From NCBI RefSeq assembly GCF_000270185.1, contig NC_015516.1, positions 667,001 to 731,000 on the forward strand: 64,000 bases of DNA. Reading direction: 5' to 3'. The notes beneath the pieces were generated by a model that saw only the letters and a list, made by a program, of their open reading frames with translations, was not told where the DNA came from and did no database searches. Both the position numbers and the translations under genes were made by a program. This document shows, piece after piece, positions 34,014-45,265 of the stretch. Source of the DNA: Melissococcus plutonius ATCC 35311 (lineage in GTDB: Bacteria > Bacillota > Bacilli > Lactobacillales > Enterococcaceae). Within the stretch, counting starts at the first letter, position 1. Every line of letters starts with the position of its first letter.

Positions 34014-36008
34014 ATGATAAAAAAAGAAACCTCCAATAAGTTTGAACTTGTGTCAAAATATCAGCCTCAAGGAGATCAACCAGAGGCAATTAAACAGCTT
34101 ATTCAAGGAATTGATCAAGGTGAAAAGGCTCAAGTACTACTTGGAGCAACAGGTACTGGAAAAACATTTACCATTTCTAATGTTATTAAGGAAATAAATA
34201 AACCGACATTAGTGATTGCACATAATAAGACTTTGGCAGGGCAACTTTATGGGGAATTTAAAGAATTTTTCCCTAATAATGCCGTAGAATATTTTGTTAG
34301 TTATTATGATTATTATCAACCGGAGGCCTATGTTCCTTCTAGTGATACATATATTGAAAAAGATGCAAGTATTAATGATGAAATTGATAAATTACGTCAT
34401 TCGGCTACCAGTGCTTTGTTGGAACGAAATGACGTTATTGTTGTTGCATCAGTGTCTTGTATTTATGGATTAGGTGATCCAAAAGAATATAGCGAACAAG
34501 TTGTTTCTTTAAGAAAAGGAATGGAAATTGAACGAAATCAGTTATTGAACAGTCTGATAGATATTCAATTCGAGCGTAACGATATTGATTTTCAACGAGG
34601 ACGGTTTCGTGTGCATGGTGATATTGTCGAAATTTTTCCAACTTCACGCGATGAACATGCCATTCGTGTTGAATTTTTTGGTGATGAGATTGAACGTATT
34701 CGTGAAGTTGATGCATTGACTGGTGAATTGATCGATGATTTGGAACATATCGCTATTTTTCCAGCTACTCACTTTGTTACAAATGAAGAACAGATGGAAA
34801 AAGCCATTCAACGGATTCAAACTGAATTAGATGAACGCTTAACAACACTACGAAATGAAAATAAATTATTAGAAGCACAACGTTTAGAACAAAGAACAAA
34901 TTATGACGTTGAGATGATGCGTGAAATGGGCTACACTTCAGGAATTGAGAATTATTCACGGCATATGGAAGGAAGAGAAGAAGGGGAACCCCCTTATACT
35001 TTACTGGATTTTTTTCCAGATGATTTTTTAATAGTTGTGGATGAGTCACATGTAACTATGCCTCAAATACGTGGTATGTATAATGGAGATCGTGCTAGAA
35101 AACAAATGTTGATCGATTATGGATTTCGCTTACCAAGTGCACTTGATAATCGTCCACTACAATTAGAAGAATTTGAGAAACATGTAAATCAAATTGTATA
35201 TGTGTCAGCAACACCTGGTTCCTACGAAGAAGAACAGACAGACAAGGTTGTTCAACAGATCATTCGACCTACAGGATTACTCGATCCGAAAATTGAAGTT
35301 CGTCCAATTATGGGACAAATTGATGATTTGGTTGGTGAAATTAATGAACGGGTTGCAAAAGATCAGCGGGTGTTTGTGACTACTCTGACTAAAAAAATGG
35401 CAGAAGATTTAACAGATTATTTAAGAGAACTGGGCATTAAAGTTAAATATTTACATAGTGATATTAAAACTTTAGAGCGTACAGAGATTATCCGAAATTT
35501 ACGATTAGGTGAATTTGATGTATTAATAGGAATTAATCTACTTCGAGAAGGTTTGGATGTACCAGAAGTTTCTTTAATTGCGATTTTAGATGCTGATAAA
35601 GAAGGACTTCTGCGTAGTGAACGTTCATTGGTTCAAACAATTGGACGGGCAGCTAGAAATGAAGAAGGTAAGGTTATTATGTATGGAGATAAAATTACTG
35701 ATTCAATGCAAAAAGCAATAGACGAAACAGCAAGACGTCGTACCATTCAAGAAGACTATAATAAACAGCATGGCATTGTACCAAAAACGATTATTAAAGA
35801 AATTCGTGATTTAATTTCTATTTCTAAAACAACAGATAACAAAACAATTTCTTCGATGGACACTTCCTATAGTAAACTTAGTCATCAAGAAAAGAAGGAT
35901 TTATTAATGAAACTAGAAAAAGAAATGCGTGATGCTGCAAAAGTTTTAGACTTTGAAACGGCGGCCACTTTACGAGATACTATTTTAGAATTAAAGGCAT
36001 CTGAATAG
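34014..36008 (+). CDS. uvrB: Excinuclease ABC subunit B
   Basis: This 664-residue damage-verifying helicase of nucleotide excision repair is loaded by UvrA and hands lesions to UvrC. Walker [10 protein letters not shown] lies near residue 40, the beta-hairpin stretch [20 protein letters not shown] near 92-111, motif [10 protein letters not shown], helicase motifs near QTIGRAARN, and the C-terminal UVR domain binding UvrC at about 625-660. GGGAGG (34001-34006) fits the ATG at 34014. The ATG at 34008 and TTG at 33999 are too close or overlap it. uvrA follows 10 bases later. Confidence 0.97.
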   Translation: MIKKETSNKFELVSKYQPQGDQPEAIKQLIQGIDQGEKAQVLLGATGTGKTFTISNVIKEINKPTLVIAHNKTLAGQLYGEFKEFFPNNAVEYFVSYYDYYQPEAYVPSSDTYIEKDASINDEIDKLRHSATSALLERNDVIVVASVSCIYGLGDPKEYSEQVVSLRKGMEIERNQLLNSLIDIQFERNDIDFQRGRFRVHGDIVEIFPTSRDEHAIRVEFFGDEIERIREVDALTGELIDDLEHIAIFPATHFVTNEEQMEKAIQRIQTELDERLTTLRNENKLLEAQRLEQRTNYDVEMMREMGYTSGIENYSRHMEGREEGEPPYTLLDFFPDDFLIVVDESHVTMPQIRGMYNGDRARKQMLIDYGFRLPSALDNRPLQLEEFEKHVNQIVYVSATPGSYEEEQTDKVVQQIIRPTGLLDPKIEVRPIMGQIDDLVGEINERVAKDQRVFVTTLTKKMAEDLTDYLRELGIKVKYLHSDIKTLERTEIIRNLRLGEFDVLIGINLLREGLDVPEVSLIAILDADKEGLLRSERSLVQTIGRAARNEEGKVIMYGDKITDSMQKAIDETARRRTIQEDYNKQHGIVPKTIIKEIRDLISISKTTDNKTISSMDTSYSKLSHQEKKDLLMKLEKEMRDAAKVLDFETAATLRDTILELKASE

Positions 36009-36018
36009 GAGAGAAAAA

Positions 36019-38838
36019 ATGGCAAATGATAAGATAAATATTCATGGTGCACGTGTTCACAACTTAAAAAATATTGATGTCATGATTCCAAGAGATCAAA
36101 TGGTTATCATCACTGGATTATCTGGTTCTGGAAAAAGTTCACTTGCTTTTGATACGATTTATGCAGAAGGACAACGCCGTTATGTTGAAAGTCTTTCTGC
36201 TTATGCACGGCAATTCTTAGGTCAAATGGATAAACCAGACGTTGATAGTATTGATGGCTTGAGTCCGTCTATTTCAATTGATCAAAAAACAACCAGTAAA
36301 AATCCTAGATCAACAGTTGGAACGGTTACAGAAATTAATGACTATTTGCGACTTTTATATGCGCGTGTCGGACATCCAATTTGTCCAAATGATCATATCG
36401 AGATTACAAGTCAATCTGTTGAACAAATGGTTGATAAGGTAATTGATCTACCAGAAAGAACCAAAATACAGATTTTAGCACCAATAATTGTTAAGAAGAA
36501 AGGACAACATAAAAAAGTTTTTGAAATGATTCAGCGTGAAGGCTACGTCCGTCTACGTATTGATGGTACTATTTATGACATAAGTGAAGTACCTGAGTTA
36601 GAAAAGAATAAAAAACATGATATTGAAATTGTGATCGATAGAATTGTTGTAAAAGATGGGATTCGTTCTCGGTTATTTGATTCGTTTGAAGCAGCATTAC
36701 GATTGGCCAATGGATATGCTTTAGTTGATATTATTGACGGGACAGAAATGTTATTTAGTGAACATTATGCTTGTCCTTACTGTGGATTTACAATTGGCGA
36801 GTTGGAACCTCGTTTGTTTTCATTTAATGCTCCTTTTGGTGCTTGTCCTGATTGTGATGGTTTAGGAGTAAAATTAGAAGTGGATAAGGAAGCAGTGATT
36901 CCCTATCCAGAAAAGACATTACGTGAAGGAGTCCTTGTTCCCTGGAATCCAATTAGTTCACAATATTATCCAGAAATGTTAGAACAAGCTGCTGCCTGCT
37001 TCTCTATTGACATGGATACACCCTTTGAAAAATTACCTAAAGAGCAGCAAGAGTTACTATTGTATGGTTCAAATGGTAAACTTTTCCATTTTCATTATGA
37101 AAATGATTTTGGTGGAGTTAGAGACACGGATGTGCCATTTGAAGGTATTTTGAAAAATATTGATCGACGTTATCATGAAACAAATAGTGATTTTACAAGA
37201 GATCAAATGCGTTTGTATATGACAGAGCTTCCCTGTCAAAGTTGTTGTGGTTATCGCTTAAATCCACAAGCTTTATGTGTTCAAATCAATGATAAAAATA
37301 TTGGTCAAGTAAATGAGTTACCAATAAAAGAAGAGTTGAAATTTTTTGAAGATTTAATTTTGTCTGAACAAGAGGAAATAATTGCACGTCCAATTTTAAA
37401 GGAAATTCAGGATCGTCTAATCTTTTTAAAAAATGTTGGCTTAGATTATTTAACACTTAGTCGTGCAGCAGGAACGTTATCTGGTGGAGAAGCGCAGCGC
37501 ATTCGTTTAGCTACCCAAATTGGTTCAAATTTATCTGGAGTACTGTATATTTTAGATGAACCGTCAATTGGCTTACATCAAAGAGATAATGATCGGTTAA
37601 TTGCTTCATTGAAAAAAATGCGTGATCTTGGAAATACTTTAATTATTGTTGAACATGATGAAGACACCATGCGGGCTTCTGATTATCTTATTGATGTAGG
37701 ACCAGGAGCTGGAAAACAAGGTGGCGAAATTATTGCTGTAGGCACACCGGAAGAAGTTGCTAAGAATCCGGCTTCTTTGACTGGACAATATTTATCTGGT
37801 AAAAAAGCCATTCCCGTTCCGAAAGAGCGACGCAAAGGCAATGGTAAACAGATTAAATTAACTGGGGCTGCTGAGAATAATTTGAAAAATATTACGGTAA
37901 CTTTTCCTTTAGGGGAATTAATTGCTGTAACTGGTGTGTCTGGTTCAGGCAAAAGCACATTAGTCAATCAAATTGTTAAGAAAGCATTAGCTCAGAAATT
38001 AAATAGAAATTCCAATAAACCTGGAAAACATAAAAGTATTTCTGGCTATCAATCAATTGAAAAAATAATTGATATTGATCAACGACCGATTGGTAGAACG
38101 CCAAGAAGTAATCCAGCAACCTATACAAGTGTTTTTGATGACATTAGGGATTTGTTTGCACAAACAAATGAAGCAAAAGTACGAGGATATAAAAAAGGTA
38201 GATTTAGTTTTAATATTAAAGGTGGACGATGCGAAGCTTGCCGTGGAGACGGAATTATTAAAATTGAAATGCATTTCTTGCCAGATGTCTATGTTCCTTG
38301 TGAAATTTGTCATGGAAAACGCTATAACTCAGAAACACTTGAAGTGCGCTATAAAGGAATGAATATTTCGGATGTATTAAATATGACAGTCAACGATGCA
38401 GTTGAATTTTTTAAATCAATTCCTAAAATTTATCGTAAACTGCAAACAATTGTTGATGTTGGTTTAGGTTATATTACGCTTGGTCAATCTGCTACTACCT
38501 TATCCGGTGGAGAAGCACAACGAATGAAATTAGCAAGTGAATTATATAAAATTTCTAATGGCAAGAATTTTTATATTCTGGATGAACCAACAACAGGATT
38601 ACATACCGATGATATTGCTCGATTGTTAAAAGTGCTAGAGAGACTAGTAGATAAGGGAAATACAGTATTAGTTATTGAGCACAACTTAGATGTGATCAAA
38701 TCTGCCGATTATGTTATCGACCTAGGGCCAGAAGGCGGCGAAGAAGGTGGTACCATTGTTGCTAAAGGAACACCAGAAGAAGTTGCTAATGTAGGAGAAA
38801 GTTATACGGGTCGTTATTTAAAAAAATATTTAGATTAA
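36019..38838 (+). CDS. uvrA: Excinuclease ABC subunit A
   Basis: This 939-residue dimer scans DNA for lesions and loads UvrB. Two ABC-type ATPase modules each have a Walker A (GLSGSGKSS near 35 and GVSGSGKST near 640) and an LSGGEAQR signature. Zinc-binding cysteines occur in [16 protein letters not shown] and in [17 protein letters not shown]. All are intact and length is standard. AGGAG precedes the ATG. A strong terminator ends the uvrBA operon. I see no LexA-type box before uvrB, though I could not scan exhaustively. Confidence 0.97.
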   Translation: MANDKINIHGARVHNLKNIDVMIPRDQMVIITGLSGSGKSSLAFDTIYAEGQRRYVESLSAYARQFLGQMDKPDVDSIDGLSPSISIDQKTTSKNPRSTVGTVTEINDYLRLLYARVGHPICPNDHIEITSQSVEQMVDKVIDLPERTKIQILAPIIVKKKGQHKKVFEMIQREGYVRLRIDGTIYDISEVPELEKNKKHDIEIVIDRIVVKDGIRSRLFDSFEAALRLANGYALVDIIDGTEMLFSEHYACPYCGFTIGELEPRLFSFNAPFGACPDCDGLGVKLEVDKEAVIPYPEKTLREGVLVPWNPISSQYYPEMLEQAAACFSIDMDTPFEKLPKEQQELLLYGSNGKLFHFHYENDFGGVRDTDVPFEGILKNIDRRYHETNSDFTRDQMRLYMTELPCQSCCGYRLNPQALCVQINDKNIGQVNELPIKEELKFFEDLILSEQEEIIARPILKEIQDRLIFLKNVGLDYLTLSRAAGTLSGGEAQRIRLATQIGSNLSGVLYILDEPSIGLHQRDNDRLIASLKKMRDLGNTLIIVEHDEDTMRASDYLIDVGPGAGKQGGEIIAVGTPEEVAKNPASLTGQYLSGKKAIPVPKERRKGNGKQIKLTGAAENNLKNITVTFPLGELIAVTGVSGSGKSTLVNQIVKKALAQKLNRNSNKPGKHKSISGYQSIEKIIDIDQRPIGRTPRSNPATYTSVFDDIRDLFAQTNEAKVRGYKKGRFSFNIKGGRCEACRGDGIIKIEMHFLPDVYVPCEICHGKRYNSETLEVRYKGMNISDVLNMTVNDAVEFFKSIPKIYRKLQTIVDVGLGYITLGQSATTLSGGEAQRMKLASELYKISNGKNFYILDEPTTGLHTDDIARLLKVLERLVDKGNTVLVIEHNLDVIKSADYVIDLGPEGGEEGGTIVAKGTPEEVANVGESYTGRYLKKYLD

Positions 38839-39348
38839 GTTATATAAAATAAACAAGTTAACTTTTTATTTGCAAGATAGCTTTGTAGGGTAGAAAAGCA
38901 TGGGAGACTTCTTTCCCATGCTTTTTACGTATTTACAAATTAAAGAAAAATCATTTTTTCTCACTAGATATTAAGCATAACCAGATTATAAAATTGGTAG
39001 ATATTTTTTATTTGAGCTTTCAAAAATTTAGATTATATTACTTTAAAGGAATAACTTAGATGATTACGTCATAAACATCCTACTTTCCTTCATTGATTTA
39101 CTCTTTTTTACTAAATTTGAAATAGTACAGAATAAATAGAACTAATATTTTTTATGTGTTTAATTTATGTAAATAAAATTTATTACTATTCGGTAACTAT
39201 ATGGATTGAAAATTTTGTTTTTTGCTTTTATTTTTATATATTCTTATATTGTCTTTAATCGGTCGGTAAGTTTTCACTAAATTGCTTTCTTTGATACACC
39301 AGGGATGTTATAATTAAAAGAATTAGGGACTCGATTGGAGGAAAAGTA
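38839..39348. other. Intergenic region before rapZ
   Basis: It holds the uvrBA terminator and, at 39306-39314, an extended -10 (TGTTATAAT) that probably drives rapZ-yvcK-whiA. The stretch 38940-39280 is AT-rich and I see nothing else in it. Confidence 0.5.
38893..38927 (+). terminator. uvrBA terminator
   Basis: AAAAGCATGGGA and TCCCATGCTTTT pair around an 8-base loop, with T's following. Confidence 0.9.
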
Positions 39349-40233
39349 ATGGTTGAAAATTTACAATTAGTTATTATAACGGGAATGAGTGGCGCAGGAA
39401 AAACGGTTGCTATTCAAAGTTTTGAAGATATGGGTTATTTTTGTGTTGATAATATGCCTCCTAGTTTAATTCCAAAATTTTGGGAGTTAATTAGAGAATC
39501 GGGTAAAATCACTAAAATTGCTTTAGTGGTTGACTTACGTTCACGAAATTTTTTCCGTGAGATTCAAAACATGATGATTGAAATTGAAAATACAAATATG
39601 ATTGATACTACTGTCATGTTTTTGGATGCGACCGATGAAGAATTAGTTTCTCGTTATAAAGAAACACGACGTGTTCACCCTTTAGCTATGGATGGGCTCA
39701 TTACTGAAGGAATTCGAAAAGAAAGAGCTATTTTAAAGGACATAGGCAGAGATGCACAATTGATTATTGATACAACAAATTTAACACCCAGACAATTAAG
39801 ACAAGAAATTAATACAGAATTCAAGTCACGTGATACCTATGAATTTAGAATCGAAATGGTTTCTTTTGGTTTTAAATATGGATTACCAATTGATGCAGAT
39901 ATTGTCATGGATGTTCGGTTTTTGCCAAATCCACATTATGTTAAAGAATTAAGACCGTTAACAGGACAAGATAAACCTGTCTATGATTATGTCATGAAGT
40001 TTGACGAAACAGAAGAATTTTATCATAAATTTATTGATCTATTATATACTATATTACCTGGATATAAAAAAGAAGGAAAAAACAATGTAACTATTGCTAT
40101 AGGATGCACGGGCGGCCAACATCGATCGGTAGCTCTAACTGAGAGGATTGGTCATGCATTAGAGACGGATTATCATGTAAATATTACCCATCGTGATAAC
40201 GAAAAAAGAAAAGAAACGGTGAATCGCTCATGA
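39349..40233 (+). CDS. rapZ: RapZ/YvcJ nucleotide-binding protein
   Basis: This 294-residue P-loop protein has Walker A GMSGAGKT (residues 12-19), a second half with [21 protein letters not shown] and the CTGGQHRSV loop near the C-terminus. In E. coli RapZ is an RNA-binding adaptor controlling glmS sRNA decay. In Bacillus YvcJ binds nucleotides and affects competence, and its RNA role is not settled. It is the first gene of the conserved rapZ-yvcK-whiA cluster. TTGGAGG precedes the ATG. The TGA stop overlaps the yvcK ATG by 4 bases. Confidence 0.94.
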   Translation: MVENLQLVIITGMSGAGKTVAIQSFEDMGYFCVDNMPPSLIPKFWELIRESGKITKIALVVDLRSRNFFREIQNMMIEIENTNMIDTTVMFLDATDEELVSRYKETRRVHPLAMDGLITEGIRKERAILKDIGRDAQLIIDTTNLTPRQLRQEINTEFKSRDTYEFRIEMVSFGFKYGLPIDADIVMDVRFLPNPHYVKELRPLTGQDKPVYDYVMKFDETEEFYHKFIDLLYTILPGYKKEGKNNVTIAIGCTGGQHRSVALTERIGHALETDYHVNITHRDNEKRKETVNRS

Positions 40234-41225
40234 TAAAAAATTCTCAGCCCAGAAAACCTAAAATTGCAATTATTGGTGGTGGAACAGGATTACCCGTTAT
40301 TCTGAAAAGTTTGAGAAACCAGAATGTTGATATCACTGCAATTATAACGGTTGCTGATGATGGAGGTAGTAGTGGAGAGATTCGAACATCAATGCAGATG
40401 ACGCCCCCTGGAGATTTAAGGAATGTCTTGGTAGCTCTTTCTGATATGCCACAATTATATGAAGATATTTTTCAATATCGATTCAAAGCATCTGATCAAT
40501 ATTTTGCTAATCATGCAATAGGAAATTTAATTATTGCTGCATTAACAGAAATGCGTGAAAGTACCTATGAAGCGATTCAATTATTGTCAAAATTAATGCA
40601 TGTTGATGGACATATTTATCCATCTTCGGAAGAACCACTTATCTTACATGCTGTTTTTGAAGATGGAACTAGAGCTATAGGTGAGTCAAATATTGCAACG
40701 GATCGAAAAGTGATTGATCATGTTTATGTAACAAATATGAATGATGAAAAGCAGCAACCAAAGGCGGCAAGAAAGGTAGTTAAAGCGATTCATGAAGCGG
40801 ATATGATTGTTTTAGGACCTGGAAGTTTGTTTACCAGTATTCTACCTAATTTGGTTATTAATGAAATTGCAGAGGCAATCAAACAAACAACAGCCGAAGT
40901 TGTTTATATTTGCAATATTATGACACAAAAAGGAGAAACGGAACATTTTACAGATGCTGATCATGTGCGGGTTTTAAACAAACATTTAGATACAAAATTT
41001 ATTGATACTGTTCTAGTTAATACGGAAAAAATTCCAGATGGGTATATGGATCCAACTATTTATGATGAGTATTTAGTTCAAGTGGAGCATGATTTTAGCG
41101 GTTTGCGTAATGAAGGATGTCGTGTTATTTCAACGAACTTTTTAAAGCTAAGAAATAGTGGTGTTTTTCATGATGGAAATCGGGTTGTTGATGAATTATT
41201 TAAAATTGTATTTGGAGCCAAATAA
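40230..41225 (+). CDS. yvcK: YvcK/GlmR regulator (CofD-like)
   Basis: This 331-residue protein belongs to the CofD/UPF0052 fold. The nucleotide-binding [15 protein letters not shown] start, [13 protein letters not shown] and [14 protein letters not shown] are typical. In Bacillus the protein (GlmR) binds UDP-GlcNAc and directs carbon into cell-wall precursors on gluconeogenic media. It overlaps rapZ by 4 bases and is 44 bases from whiA, consistent with one operon. No change in key motifs is visible. Confidence 0.94.
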   Translation: MIKNSQPRKPKIAIIGGGTGLPVILKSLRNQNVDITAIITVADDGGSSGEIRTSMQMTPPGDLRNVLVALSDMPQLYEDIFQYRFKASDQYFANHAIGNLIIAALTEMRESTYEAIQLLSKLMHVDGHIYPSSEEPLILHAVFEDGTRAIGESNIATDRKVIDHVYVTNMNDEKQQPKAARKVVKAIHEADMIVLGPGSLFTSILPNLVINEIAEAIKQTTAEVVYICNIMTQKGETEHFTDADHVRVLNKHLDTKFIDTVLVNTEKIPDGYMDPTIYDEYLVQVEHDFSGLRNEGCRVISTNFLKLRNSGVFHDGNRVVDELFKIVFGAK

Positions 41226-41269
41226 TTATAAAACAATGAATGAATCTCACTAGAGAAAGGAGGAATTTT

Positions 41270-42205
41270 ATGTCATTTGCCTCTGAAGTGAAAAAGGAAT
41301 TGACAGGACTAGAAGTGCATAGGGAACATGCAAAAGCGGAATTAGCTGCTTTGATACGAATGAATGGTTCTCTAGGTTTGGTTAATCAACAATTTATCTT
41401 AAATGTGCAAACCGAAAATGCTGCAATCGCTCGGCGGATTTATGCACTACTAAAAGATCACTATCATGTACGTTCAGAATTACTTGTTCGTAAAAAAATG
41501 AAATTGAAAAAGAATAATGTGTATATTGTTCGTTTAAAACAAGATACTAAAAAGATTTTAGCAGATTTAGACATTATGGAAGGATTGGTTTTTCAAAGTC
41601 ACGTATCTAAGCAGATTACTGAAAATCCACAAAAAATTCGTTCGTATTTGCGTGGGGCTTTCATGGCTTCCGGATCAATTAATAATCCAGAAACAAGTCG
41701 GTATCATTTAGAAATTTATTCTACATATGAAGAACATAATGAAGATATCTATAAAATGCTTAATTATTATCGATTAAATGCTGGTATTCTTGAACGTAGA
41801 AATGGCTATATCTCTTATTTGAAGGGTGCTGAAAAGATCGCTGATTTTTTGACGTTGATTGGAGCTACAAATTCGATGTTAAAATTTGAAGATGTACGTA
41901 TTATCCGTGATATGAGAAACTCTGTGAATCGTTTGGTTAATTGTGAAACAGCCAACCTCAATAAAACAATCAATGCAGCATCCAAGCAAATTAATAATAT
42001 TCATTACATTGAACAGACGGTGGGGCTAAATGCATTACCAGACAAATTGCAAGAAATTGCTGAATTGCGTTTGAATTATCCAGAGGTAAGTCTTAAAGAA
42101 TTAGGTGAAATGATGACAACTGCCTCGATTTCAAAATCAGGAATTAATCATCGCTTAAGAAAAATCAATGAGTTTGCTGAAGAATTAAAAAAGAATGGTA
42201 ATTAG
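41270..42205 (+). CDS. whiA: WhiA-family DNA-binding protein
   Basis: This 311-residue protein combines a LAGLIDADG-homing-endonuclease-like N-terminal fold (about 1-200) with a C-terminal helix-turn-helix (about 225-305), including [17 protein letters not shown] and [11 protein letters not shown]. In Firmicutes it affects cell division and chromosome segregation, and in Streptomyces sporulation. It has no endonuclease active site. AAAGGAGG sits before the ATG at 41270, so the earlier in-frame ATG at 41240 is not used. It ends the rapZ operon and faces the DsbA-like gene across a shared terminator. Confidence 0.94.
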   Translation: MSFASEVKKELTGLEVHREHAKAELAALIRMNGSLGLVNQQFILNVQTENAAIARRIYALLKDHYHVRSELLVRKKMKLKKNNVYIVRLKQDTKKILADLDIMEGLVFQSHVSKQITENPQKIRSYLRGAFMASGSINNPETSRYHLEIYSTYEEHNEDIYKMLNYYRLNAGILERRNGYISYLKGAEKIADFLTLIGATNSMLKFEDVRIIRDMRNSVNRLVNCETANLNKTINAASKQINNIHYIEQTVGLNALPDKLQEIAELRLNYPEVSLKELGEMMTTASISKSGINHRLRKINEFAEELKKNGN

Positions 42206-42350
42206 ATAAAAACGAATCAAAAAACTGGTATCAGTCATTCTATTTGCTATTTGCGATAATTTTATTTGTAGGTTAATCGTTTAATAGATTGGTGAAAAAT
42301 TTTTAATAGAAATTAGGAAATGGATTGAATCATATTACTTAATCATTAAC

Positions 42351-42404
42351 AAAATACAAAGCAGAATGGTCAAAAATCATTTCTGACCATTCTGCTTTGT
42401 ATTA
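42351..42404. terminator. Bidirectional terminator between whiA and the DsbA-like gene
   Basis: A 19-base perfect stem (AATACAAAGCAGAATGGTC and complement) with a loop of about 12 is flanked by a T run on the right. Its right end overlaps the stop codon of the minus-strand gene. Confidence 0.9.
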
Positions 42405-42929
42405 ACTTTTTTGTAAATAGTTGAATAACTGTTCTTGAGAAATAGACTCATCAAAAATATGGTTATCAATCAAAATCGTTGGAATGAACTGAATATTGGC
42501 AACTGTTGCTTCATTAATAATCGCTTGTTTGATCGCTGAATAATTCTCTAAAGGTAATGAAAGATTTAAGATATTTTCTGCATAACCTGCTACCTCATTT
42601 AAGGATAATTCACCCCATTCTTCCTGTGTGGCAAACATGTTACGAATCATTTCTAAGCTAACATCAGGCTTATAATAATCAATATACCGATGCATGATAT
42701 TCCCACGTTGTAAGCTATCTTTTTCTTTGTTTAACAACTTGATAATCCGTTGCAATCTGCCAGCTTTTACCTGTTCAGTCAATAGACCATCAAAATCAGT
42801 GAACCATTTTTTGGAATAGGGACAACGAACGTTAATAAATTCAATAATTTTAATTGGTGCTTTTTCATCACCAATTTTAAGACCTTCTCTAGTTGTGACT
42901 TTTTCTGTTTTAATTATTGAAGTATCCAT
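42402..42929 (-). CDS. DsbA-like thioredoxin-fold protein with a CPYS site
   Basis: This 175-residue protein has the DsbA-type thioredoxin fold with helical insert. The redox site reads RCPYSKKW: the second cysteine of the usual CxxC is serine, so it cannot form the internal disulphide of an oxidase. The cis-proline loop FIPTILID is intact. No signal peptide or membrane segment is present, so it is cytoplasmic. This suggests a monothiol reductase or a bacillithiol/glutathione-linked role, as inference. The ATG at 42929 has a 6-base gap from AGCAGG, while the ATG at 42935 touches it. It is monocistronic. Confidence 0.8.
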   Translation of the reverse strand: MDTSIIKTEKVTTREGLKIGDEKAPIKIIEFINVRCPYSKKWFTDFDGLLTEQVKAGRLQRIIKLLNKEKDSLQRGNIMHRYIDYYKPDVSLEMIRNMFATQEEWGELSLNEVAGYAENILNLSLPLENYSAIKQAIINEATVANIQFIPTILIDNHIFDESISQEQLFNYLQKS

Positions 42930-43163
42930 AGGCATCCTGCTTTCTAATTTTAATTGATGAATAAAGATTAAACGATGAAAAATAAAATAGCTGAATTATT
43001 CTTTTTATTTTGTCTAACACGGTAGATAATTCATTTGAATCAATGACTATAATTTGATCTAAAGGATATAACAGAAATAGATTTCAAGGAATTATCTAGA
43101 AAAATAATTTATATTTTGATTTTAACTAGCAAAATATACAGATTCATTTTATATTTTTAACCA

Positions 43164-43760
43164 TTATTCCTTTAATGAACGACTATTTTCCATGACATCA
43201 TCAATTAAACCATAGGCTTTTGCTTCTTCTGCAGTCATAAAATTATCACGATCTGTATCTTTTTCAATGACTTCAATAGGTTGTCCTGTACGTTCAGATA
43301 AAATTTTATTTAGTCTTTCACGTGTATTTAAAATATGCTTAGCAGCAATTTCAATTTCAGTTGCTTGACCCTGTGCGCCGCCAAGGGGTTGGTGAATCAT
43401 GATTTCTGCATTTGGTAATGCAAAACGTTTGCCTTTTTGACCTGCTGTTAGTAAAAAACTACCCATAGAAGCAGCAATTCCTAAAACAATTGTTTGAACA
43501 TCAGCTTTAACAAAGTTCATAGTATCAAAAATTGCCAATCCAGCAGAAACACTACCGCCAGGTGAATTGATGTATAAATAAATATCTTTTTCAGAATCTT
43601 GTGCATCTAAGAATAATAACTGAGCAATAACTGAATTTGAGACATTATCATCAATTGGACCACTTAACATAACAATTCGATCTTTTAATAAACGAGAATA
43701 AATATCATAAGCTCTTTCACCTCGTGACGATTGCTCAATGACTGTAGGTATTAAATTCAT
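43164..43760 (-). CDS. clpP: ClpP, proteolytic subunit of the Clp protease
   Basis: This 198-residue serine peptidase forms a 14-mer chamber fed by ClpE, ClpC or ClpX. The triad is complete: Ser98 in GIAASMGS, His123 in MIHQPLGG and Asp172. The N-terminus [10 protein letters not shown] and length are standard. AGGAGG precedes the ATG. A CtsR box overlaps the promoter, so clpP and clpE are coregulated. ctsR itself is not in this window. Confidence 0.98.
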   Translation of the reverse strand: MNLIPTVIEQSSRGERAYDIYSRLLKDRIVMLSGPIDDNVSNSVIAQLLFLDAQDSEKDIYLYINSPGGSVSAGLAIFDTMNFVKADVQTIVLGIAASMGSFLLTAGQKGKRFALPNAEIMIHQPLGGAQGQATEIEIAAKHILNTRERLNKILSERTGQPIEVIEKDTDRDNFMTAEEAKAYGLIDDVMENSRSLKE

Positions 43761-43832
43761 AAATAAACATCCTCCTATATAAAGAAACTTTTAAATTATT
43801 TTATCATAAATCCTGATTTGGTGCCCGTAAAA

Positions 43833-43861
43833 AGTATACTCTTTTGGTCAAAAAAGGTCAA
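43833..43861 (-). promoter_or_regulatory. clpP promoter
   Basis: On the minus strand a TTGACC -35 (43856-43861) and a TATACT -10 (43833-43838) are 17 bases apart. Confidence 0.8.
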
Positions 43862-43862
43862 T
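43846..43862 (+). promoter_or_regulatory. CtsR operator of clpP
   Basis: GGTCAAA-AAA-GGTCAAT is a near-perfect CtsR heptad repeat with 3-base spacer. It covers the -35 and part of the spacer of the clpP promoter. Confidence 0.92.
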
Positions 43863-43953
43863 ATTAACCTATTGAGTTTTGAATGTTATTTTTCCTTCCT
43901 AGCTAAATATGTTATACTATTTTTAATTTAATCAGAAAAGATGTGAGGATTAG

Positions 43954-44454
43954 ATGATTATCGTTTTTGTAGCCGGTTTCGTTGGAGTGTGTCTTGGTGC
44001 AGTTATTGTATTAATCAGTATGGCTTTAAGAAATGTTTATGAAGAAAAAAAAGAACAACGTTACAGAGTATTAGAACATTATGTAAAAGAAATTGAAACA
44101 TTAAATTTACTAAATAAAAAAATTAATGAGATTTTATTAAAACGAGAAATTTATGTAGATAAAAGCGTCCACTTTATGTCAATGGATGATTGTTATATCA
44201 GTATCGATGATTTTATTTATCTAGAATCTTTTTCTGCTCAGAATAATTTTTATCTGCCTACCTATCTTATTGAAGAATTCTTTAAAAGCATTACGCATCG
44301 AAAAGTTATATTGACTTTTTCTGAAACTGCTGATATTGGAGGAAGTACCTATAAGGGAGGTCGAACTATTCTAGAAGATTTCTCAGAAAATTTATTGATA
44401 CTAATTGAGGATAAAAAACAGAAGTTAAAACAGTTAAGTAATCGGCTATTATAA
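43954..44454 (+). CDS. Orphan membrane-anchored protein, function unknown
   Basis: This 166-residue protein begins with one hydrophobic helix (residues 2-26), which could be a signal anchor. A charged helical segment (about 30-65) and a mixed domain follow. I do not recognise a family. The C-terminal third ends in a Lys/Gln-rich helix. An extended -10 (TGTTATACT at 43910-43918) lies before it and GTGAGG precedes the ATG. Divergent from clpP, it is probably a single gene, and a terminator follows about 150 bases later. Topology would place most of it in the cytoplasm if the helix acts as an anchor with its charged side inside. Confidence 0.7.
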   Translation: MIIVFVAGFVGVCLGAVIVLISMALRNVYEEKKEQRYRVLEHYVKEIETLNLLNKKINEILLKREIYVDKSVHFMSMDDCYISIDDFIYLESFSAQNNFYLPTYLIEEFFKSITHRKVILTFSETADIGGSTYKGGRTILEDFSENLLILIEDKKQKLKQLSNRLL

Positions 44455-44923
44455 AATTTTTTAATTTATTTATTAAATACTTGTTATAAGATTATATTTG
44501 TATAAGAAATATGGGATATTTTTACTTTCAAGTTTTTACAAAAACTTACTGGGCATTGTAACCAAAATTTCGATTTACAAATTAAACACTATTAAAAACC
44601 TTGCTTAGTAAGATAAGTAAGGTTTTTAATTTATACAAATGAATAGTTATTCCCACTAGAACCTATCTACCATTCTAAAAAGGATGATTTATTAGAAAAA
44701 AGTTAGATTCAGATTGATTTAATCAGTAATTTCTGATTATCTATGATAATAAAAAAATAATTTTAATGAGAGAAAATAATCATTCATATACAAATTAGAC
44801 CTATGCTAACTATTTATTGATGACATAATGGAATCGATAGTTAAATGATTTAAATAAGTCATCTAATAAAGCATTTAACTTGTGGGTATTTTTATCTGTA
44901 AAAAAACTTTGAGATTTATTGTG
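44455..44923. other. Intergenic region 44.5-44.9 kb
   Basis: Apart from the terminator at 44593-44632 I see no gene. The remainder (44640-44923) has frequent stops in all frames and may be decayed. Confidence 0.5.
44593..44632 (+). terminator. Terminator after the orphan membrane protein
   Basis: TTAAAAACCTTGCTTA and TAAGTAAGGTTTTTAA pair with one wobble around a short loop. Confidence 0.75.
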
Positions 44924-45265
44924 TTATTTATTATTATTTTTATTTATATCAAAACTATATATTTCTTTAGCAATGTTGAATGCAGACCAAGCTTTTGGCC
45001 AACCAACATAAAAAGCAAGGTGAGTAACTATTTCTGCAATTTCTTTTTGGGTAATGCCATTTTCTTTTCCATTTTTCATATGAAATGATAATTGATCATA
45101 ACTTCCGCCTGCTATTAGTGCTGTAATTGTAATCAATGAACGATCATGAGATGATAATTCTTTTTCTCTTGACCAAATTTCACCAAAAAGAACATCATCA
45201 TTAAGTTCTGCAAATTTTGGTGCGAAATTCCCTAAAGCATCCTTACCAGCAGTTGTTCTTATCAT
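44924..45265 (-). CDS. Carboxymuconolactone decarboxylase-family protein
   Basis: This 113-residue helical protein matches the CMD/AhpD-like superfamily (FAPKFAELNDDVLFGEIW, then DRSLITITALIAGG and HMKNGKENGITQKEIAEI...AFYVGWP). The CxxC pair of true AhpD peroxidases is absent, so it is not that enzyme. Members of this small clade are often annotated 4-carboxymuconolactone decarboxylase without evidence of the aromatic pathway. AAAGGAGG is directly upstream of ATG 45265. The upstream frame that extends to 45319 has no ribosome site. It is single and borders the decayed region. Confidence 0.82.
   Translation of the reverse strand: MIRTTAGKDALGNFAPKFAELNDDVLFGEIWSREKELSSHDRSLITITALIAGGSYDQLSFHMKNGKENGITQKEIAEIVTHLAFYVGWPKAWSAFNIAKEIYSFDINKNNNK

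Noticed and set aside
44924-45265. AhpD-type alkyl hydroperoxidase
   Set aside because: The catalytic CxxC is absent from the sequence, so only the superfamily is supported.
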